Source: Pseudomonadota bacterium
Lineage (GTDB): Bacteria > Desulfobacterota > GWC2-55-46 > JADFVP01
Reading direction: 5' to 3'
Assembly (NCBI GenBank): GCA_015222595.1
Contig: JADFVP010000073.1
Span: 1-15,073, forward strand
Length of the DNA stretch: 15,073 nucleotides
How positions within the stretch are numbered: the stretch's first letter is position 1; every line of letters begins with the position of its first letter. The translations under genes and the position numbers were made by a program. The notes beneath the pieces are model-generated. The model saw only the letters and a program-made list of their open reading frames with translations, was not told the origin of the DNA and did no database searches. Shown piece after piece: positions 13,496 to 15,073 of the stretch.

Positions 13496-13846
13496 ATGGA
13501 AATACGTATATGCCCCGAGTGCAACAAGGCCTTTTATGCCTTGAAAGAGACCGACACTCTTGTCTGCCACTACTGCGGCTTTGTTATATTCGACCAAAGA
13601 GGCAAGCAACGGCTCGTTGCTAACTTCGACTTCAACTTCACACTTCACGGCCACAAGGTCCGGGCAAAGCTGAAGGACTACTCCGAGACAGGTGCGCGCA
13701 TCGTCTATAAAGGACGCCTGCTTACCGAAGACACTGTGCTCAATCTTGTTATAGACGAACTCGGCATAGAGGCAACGGCAAAGACTATGTGGTCCAAGAG
13801 AATAGCAAAAGACACTTACTCATACGGGCTTGAACTATTAAAGTAG
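13496..13846 (+). CDS. Zinc-ribbon/PilZ fusion protein
   Basis: A 116-residue cytoplasmic protein combining two small modules. Residues 1-30 are a zinc ribbon with Cys6-x2-Cys9 (CPEC) and Cys24-x2-Cys27 (CHYC). Residues 35-115 are a PilZ domain with Arg35-x3-Arg39 and Asp61-x-Ser63-x2-Gly66, the two c-di-GMP contact motifs. AGGAG lies 11 bases before the ATG, rather far. It is the first gene after promoter P2 and only 54 bp ahead of the polysaccharide export gene, so it probably belongs to the same transcript. A role as c-di-GMP receptor for exopolysaccharide synthesis or export is inferred from position. The zinc ribbon may bind a protein partner or DNA; nothing in the sequence decides this. 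Confidence 0.85.
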   Translation: MEIRICPECNKAFYALKETDTLVCHYCGFVIFDQRGKQRLVANFDFNFTLHGHKVRAKLKDYSETGARIVYKGRLLTEDTVLNLVIDELGIEATAKTMWSKRIAKDTYSYGLELLK

Positions 13847-13869
13847 TCACCATTAAAGTAGTCTCCACC
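13837..13869. repeat. Short tandem repeat at the 3' end of the zinc-ribbon/PilZ gene
   Basis: ATTAAAGTAGTCACC (13837-13851) includes the stop codon and is repeated as ATTAAAGTAGTCTCC (13852-13866). A weaker third version follows (GAAATAGTTTCC, 13870-13881). It looks like local slippage. Confidence 0.6.
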
Positions 13870-13900
13870 GAAATAGTTTCCTAGTTAACAACAACGGGTA

Positions 13901-14542
13901 ATGGAACAGAAAATGACTATCTATAAAAGAGTTAGAGCAACGCTTGGCAGCCTGATACTACTGGTGCTTATTACCACCTGTATGGCGACCAACGGCTTGG
14001 CGGCAGCCGAGAAGACCGATACGCCGGTCGCACACAGCGGAGCAGCCCACCTCTATAAGGTGGGCCCCGAAGATGTGCTCGAAATATCGGTCTGGCGCAA
14101 CGACGACCTCTCCAAGGTTGTTACCGTCAGGCCAGACGGAGTCATTTCGTTACCACTTGTAGGCGACATCAGCGCCGCAGGGCTAACGCCGAGTGAGCTA
14201 AGAGACAGAATAATAGACAGCCTCAAGGAGTTTCAAGAGACCGTCGTGGTCTCCGTGATCGTATTAGAGGTAAACAGCGTCAAGGTCTACATATTGGGCG
14301 AAGTCATAAAGCCCGGCAGCTACACGCTCAAAAGGCGCACTTCGATTCTACAGGCCATTGCAATGGCCGGAGGATTCTCGCAGTACGCGTCGAAGAACAA
14401 GATGGTGCTCGTAAGAGAAGAGGGCTACGGCGCTAAAGAGGCTGGGAAGGTGCGCATCCGCTTCGACAACCTCGTAAAGGTCGGGTCGAAACCGAACAAC
14501 CAGTACATACTTAGACCGGGAGACACTATCTTTGTTCCGTAA
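13901..14542 (+). CDS. Polysaccharide export outer-membrane protein (Wza-like, exosortase/PEP-CTERM-associated type)
   Basis: A 213-residue export protein. Residues about 49-125 are the poly_export domain (YKVGPEDVLEISVWRNDDLS, then RPDGVISLPLVGDI), and about 128-175 is an SLBB domain (VYILGEVIKPGSYTL, then AIAMAGGF). It ends RPGDTIFVP. Wza-family proteins of this short form guide nascent exopolysaccharide through the periplasm and outer membrane. The wording is very close to the subgroup found beside exosortase (XrtA/EpsH) genes. Signal region: residues 12-36. Cys27 after LITT is a weak lipobox (Thr at -1), so lipidation is uncertain and cleavage near LAAA is the alternative. Start ATG 13901 has only GGG upstream; ATG 13913 is possible. 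The next gene overlaps its end by 11 bases. Confidence 0.93.
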   Translation: MEQKMTIYKRVRATLGSLILLVLITTCMATNGLAAAEKTDTPVAHSGAAHLYKVGPEDVLEISVWRNDDLSKVVTVRPDGVISLPLVGDISAAGLTPSELRDRIIDSLKEFQETVVVSVIVLEVNSVKVYILGEVIKPGSYTLKRRTSILQAIAMAGGFSQYASKNKMVLVREEGYGAKEAGKVRIRFDNLVKVGSKPNNQYILRPGDTIFVP

Positions 14543-15073
14543 AGCTAAAATAGTAGCTATCGCCGTACTCTTGTCAAGCTGTCTCGGCAGCGCAGTCGCT
14601 GAGGCCGCATTTACTATTCAGCCTTCGCTTTCGCTGCAAGAGGCCTATGACTCCAACCCGGAACTCAACCCGAGGAGCGTAGGCGAGGATGGTATGTTCA
14701 AGAGCACGGTAACTCCATCTCTGTCTATGCGGTACACCGGCAAGGCGTACAGTTTCGCGGGTTCATATACCATGACCTCCTTTTTTCACCATGATAAACC
14801 CGCGCTCGACTACGACGTCAATGGGGCCAGCGTAAGCGCACATGCCGATATAGGCAAGAGATCGTCCCTGTCTATAACAGACAACTACTCTCTCAACAAA
14901 GGGGTCCAGATAACAGATAATGCGGTGAACATACACCTCTCGCGTGCTCCAATAGAGTACAACATAATCTCTTTGGCCCTCTCCACTTCGTACGGCCCCT
15001 ACTGGTCCTTCACTTTCACGGCCTTGAACGCCACGACAGAGTACGACGACCCGGCGCTTATAGACTCCGTTAC
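14532..15073 (+). CDS. Outer-membrane beta-barrel protein of an exosortase-type EPS locus (N-terminal 180 residues)
   Basis: This frame is open to the window end. I start at TTG 14532 because GGGAGA sits exactly 8 bases upstream and the signal peptide (FRKAKIVAIAVLLSSCLGSAVAEA) begins there; no suitable ATG or GTG precedes it. The start lies inside the last codons of the export gene, so translation is probably coupled. After the signal come alternating-hydrophobicity strands typical of outer-membrane barrels (TIQPSLSLQEAYDSN, SMRYTGKAYSFAGSYTM, SSLSITDNYSL, IISLALSTSYG). Barrels of this kind, with an early EAYDSN-like element, accompany PEP-CTERM/exosortase EPS loci and may help polysaccharide exit. 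A lipobox reading (LSSC) is possible but less fitting. The family call rests on position and strand pattern. Confidence 0.8.
   Translation, partial: MFRKAKIVAIAVLLSSCLGSAVAEAAFTIQPSLSLQEAYDSNPELNPRSVGEDGMFKSTVTPSLSMRYTGKAYSFAGSYTMTSFFHHDKPALDYDVNGASVSAHADIGKRSSLSITDNYSLNKGVQITDNAVNIHLSRAPIEYNIISLALSTSYGPYWSFTFTALNATTEYDDPALIDSV

Overview
The window looks like chromosome of a Gram-negative, exopolysaccharide-producing bacterium. Evidence for a two-membrane cell: a complete TolC/adaptor/RND tripartite pump, a Wza-type polysaccharide export protein, and an outer-membrane beta-barrel. A PEP-CTERM protein (exosortase substrate), PilZ domains, a DUF1858-type CxxC protein and a sigma-54 promoter fit the Deltaproteobacteria/Nitrospirota-like groups best. 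The exact lineage cannot be fixed from this sequence. ATA (Ile) and AGA (Arg) codons are frequent throughout, and no stretch stands out as foreign. There is no transposase, integrase, rRNA or CRISPR array.

Layout. Bases 1-884 (minus) hold a partial RsbW-like ATPase fused to a GNAT domain. It is followed by a small zinc-ribbon membrane protein (+), MsrA (-) and a divergent ferritin-like/receiver fusion (+). Bases 3140-4371 hold a PilZ protein, an unrecognised 150-residue protein and a self-contained tRNA-Arg(CCT) unit with its own promoter and terminator, all minus. Bases 4410-5574 hold a PEP-CTERM protein gene with a terminator, a -24/-12 promoter and two identical-arm palindromes upstream that look like enhancer sites. 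A small DUF1858 protein follows. Bases 6013-12196 are an efflux operon read right to left: TolC, membrane fusion protein, RND pump. The start region of the RND gene is repeated about 2.3 times with a 74-bp period. This creates two 25-codon ORFs, each ending in an ATGA overlap with the next start. Bases 12578-15073 (+) hold a LuxR-type regulator with a degenerate receiver domain, then an apparent operon: zinc-ribbon/PilZ protein, SLBB polysaccharide export protein, and an outer-membrane beta-barrel protein cut by the window end.

How it fits together. The right end is probably the head of an exosortase-type (XrtA/EpsH-like) exopolysaccharide locus; the exosortase and glycosyltransferases would lie beyond base 15073. 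The PEP-CTERM protein about 8 kb to the left would be a substrate of that system, switched on by sigma-54 and an NtrC-type activator such as PrsR. PilZ domains (two proteins) and the pseudo-receiver regulator suggest cyclic-di-GMP control of the same surface programme. The most unusual items are the triplicated RND start, the paired enhancer palindromes, the ferritin-like/receiver fusion, the degenerate LuxR regulator and the dyad buried in the EPS promoter.
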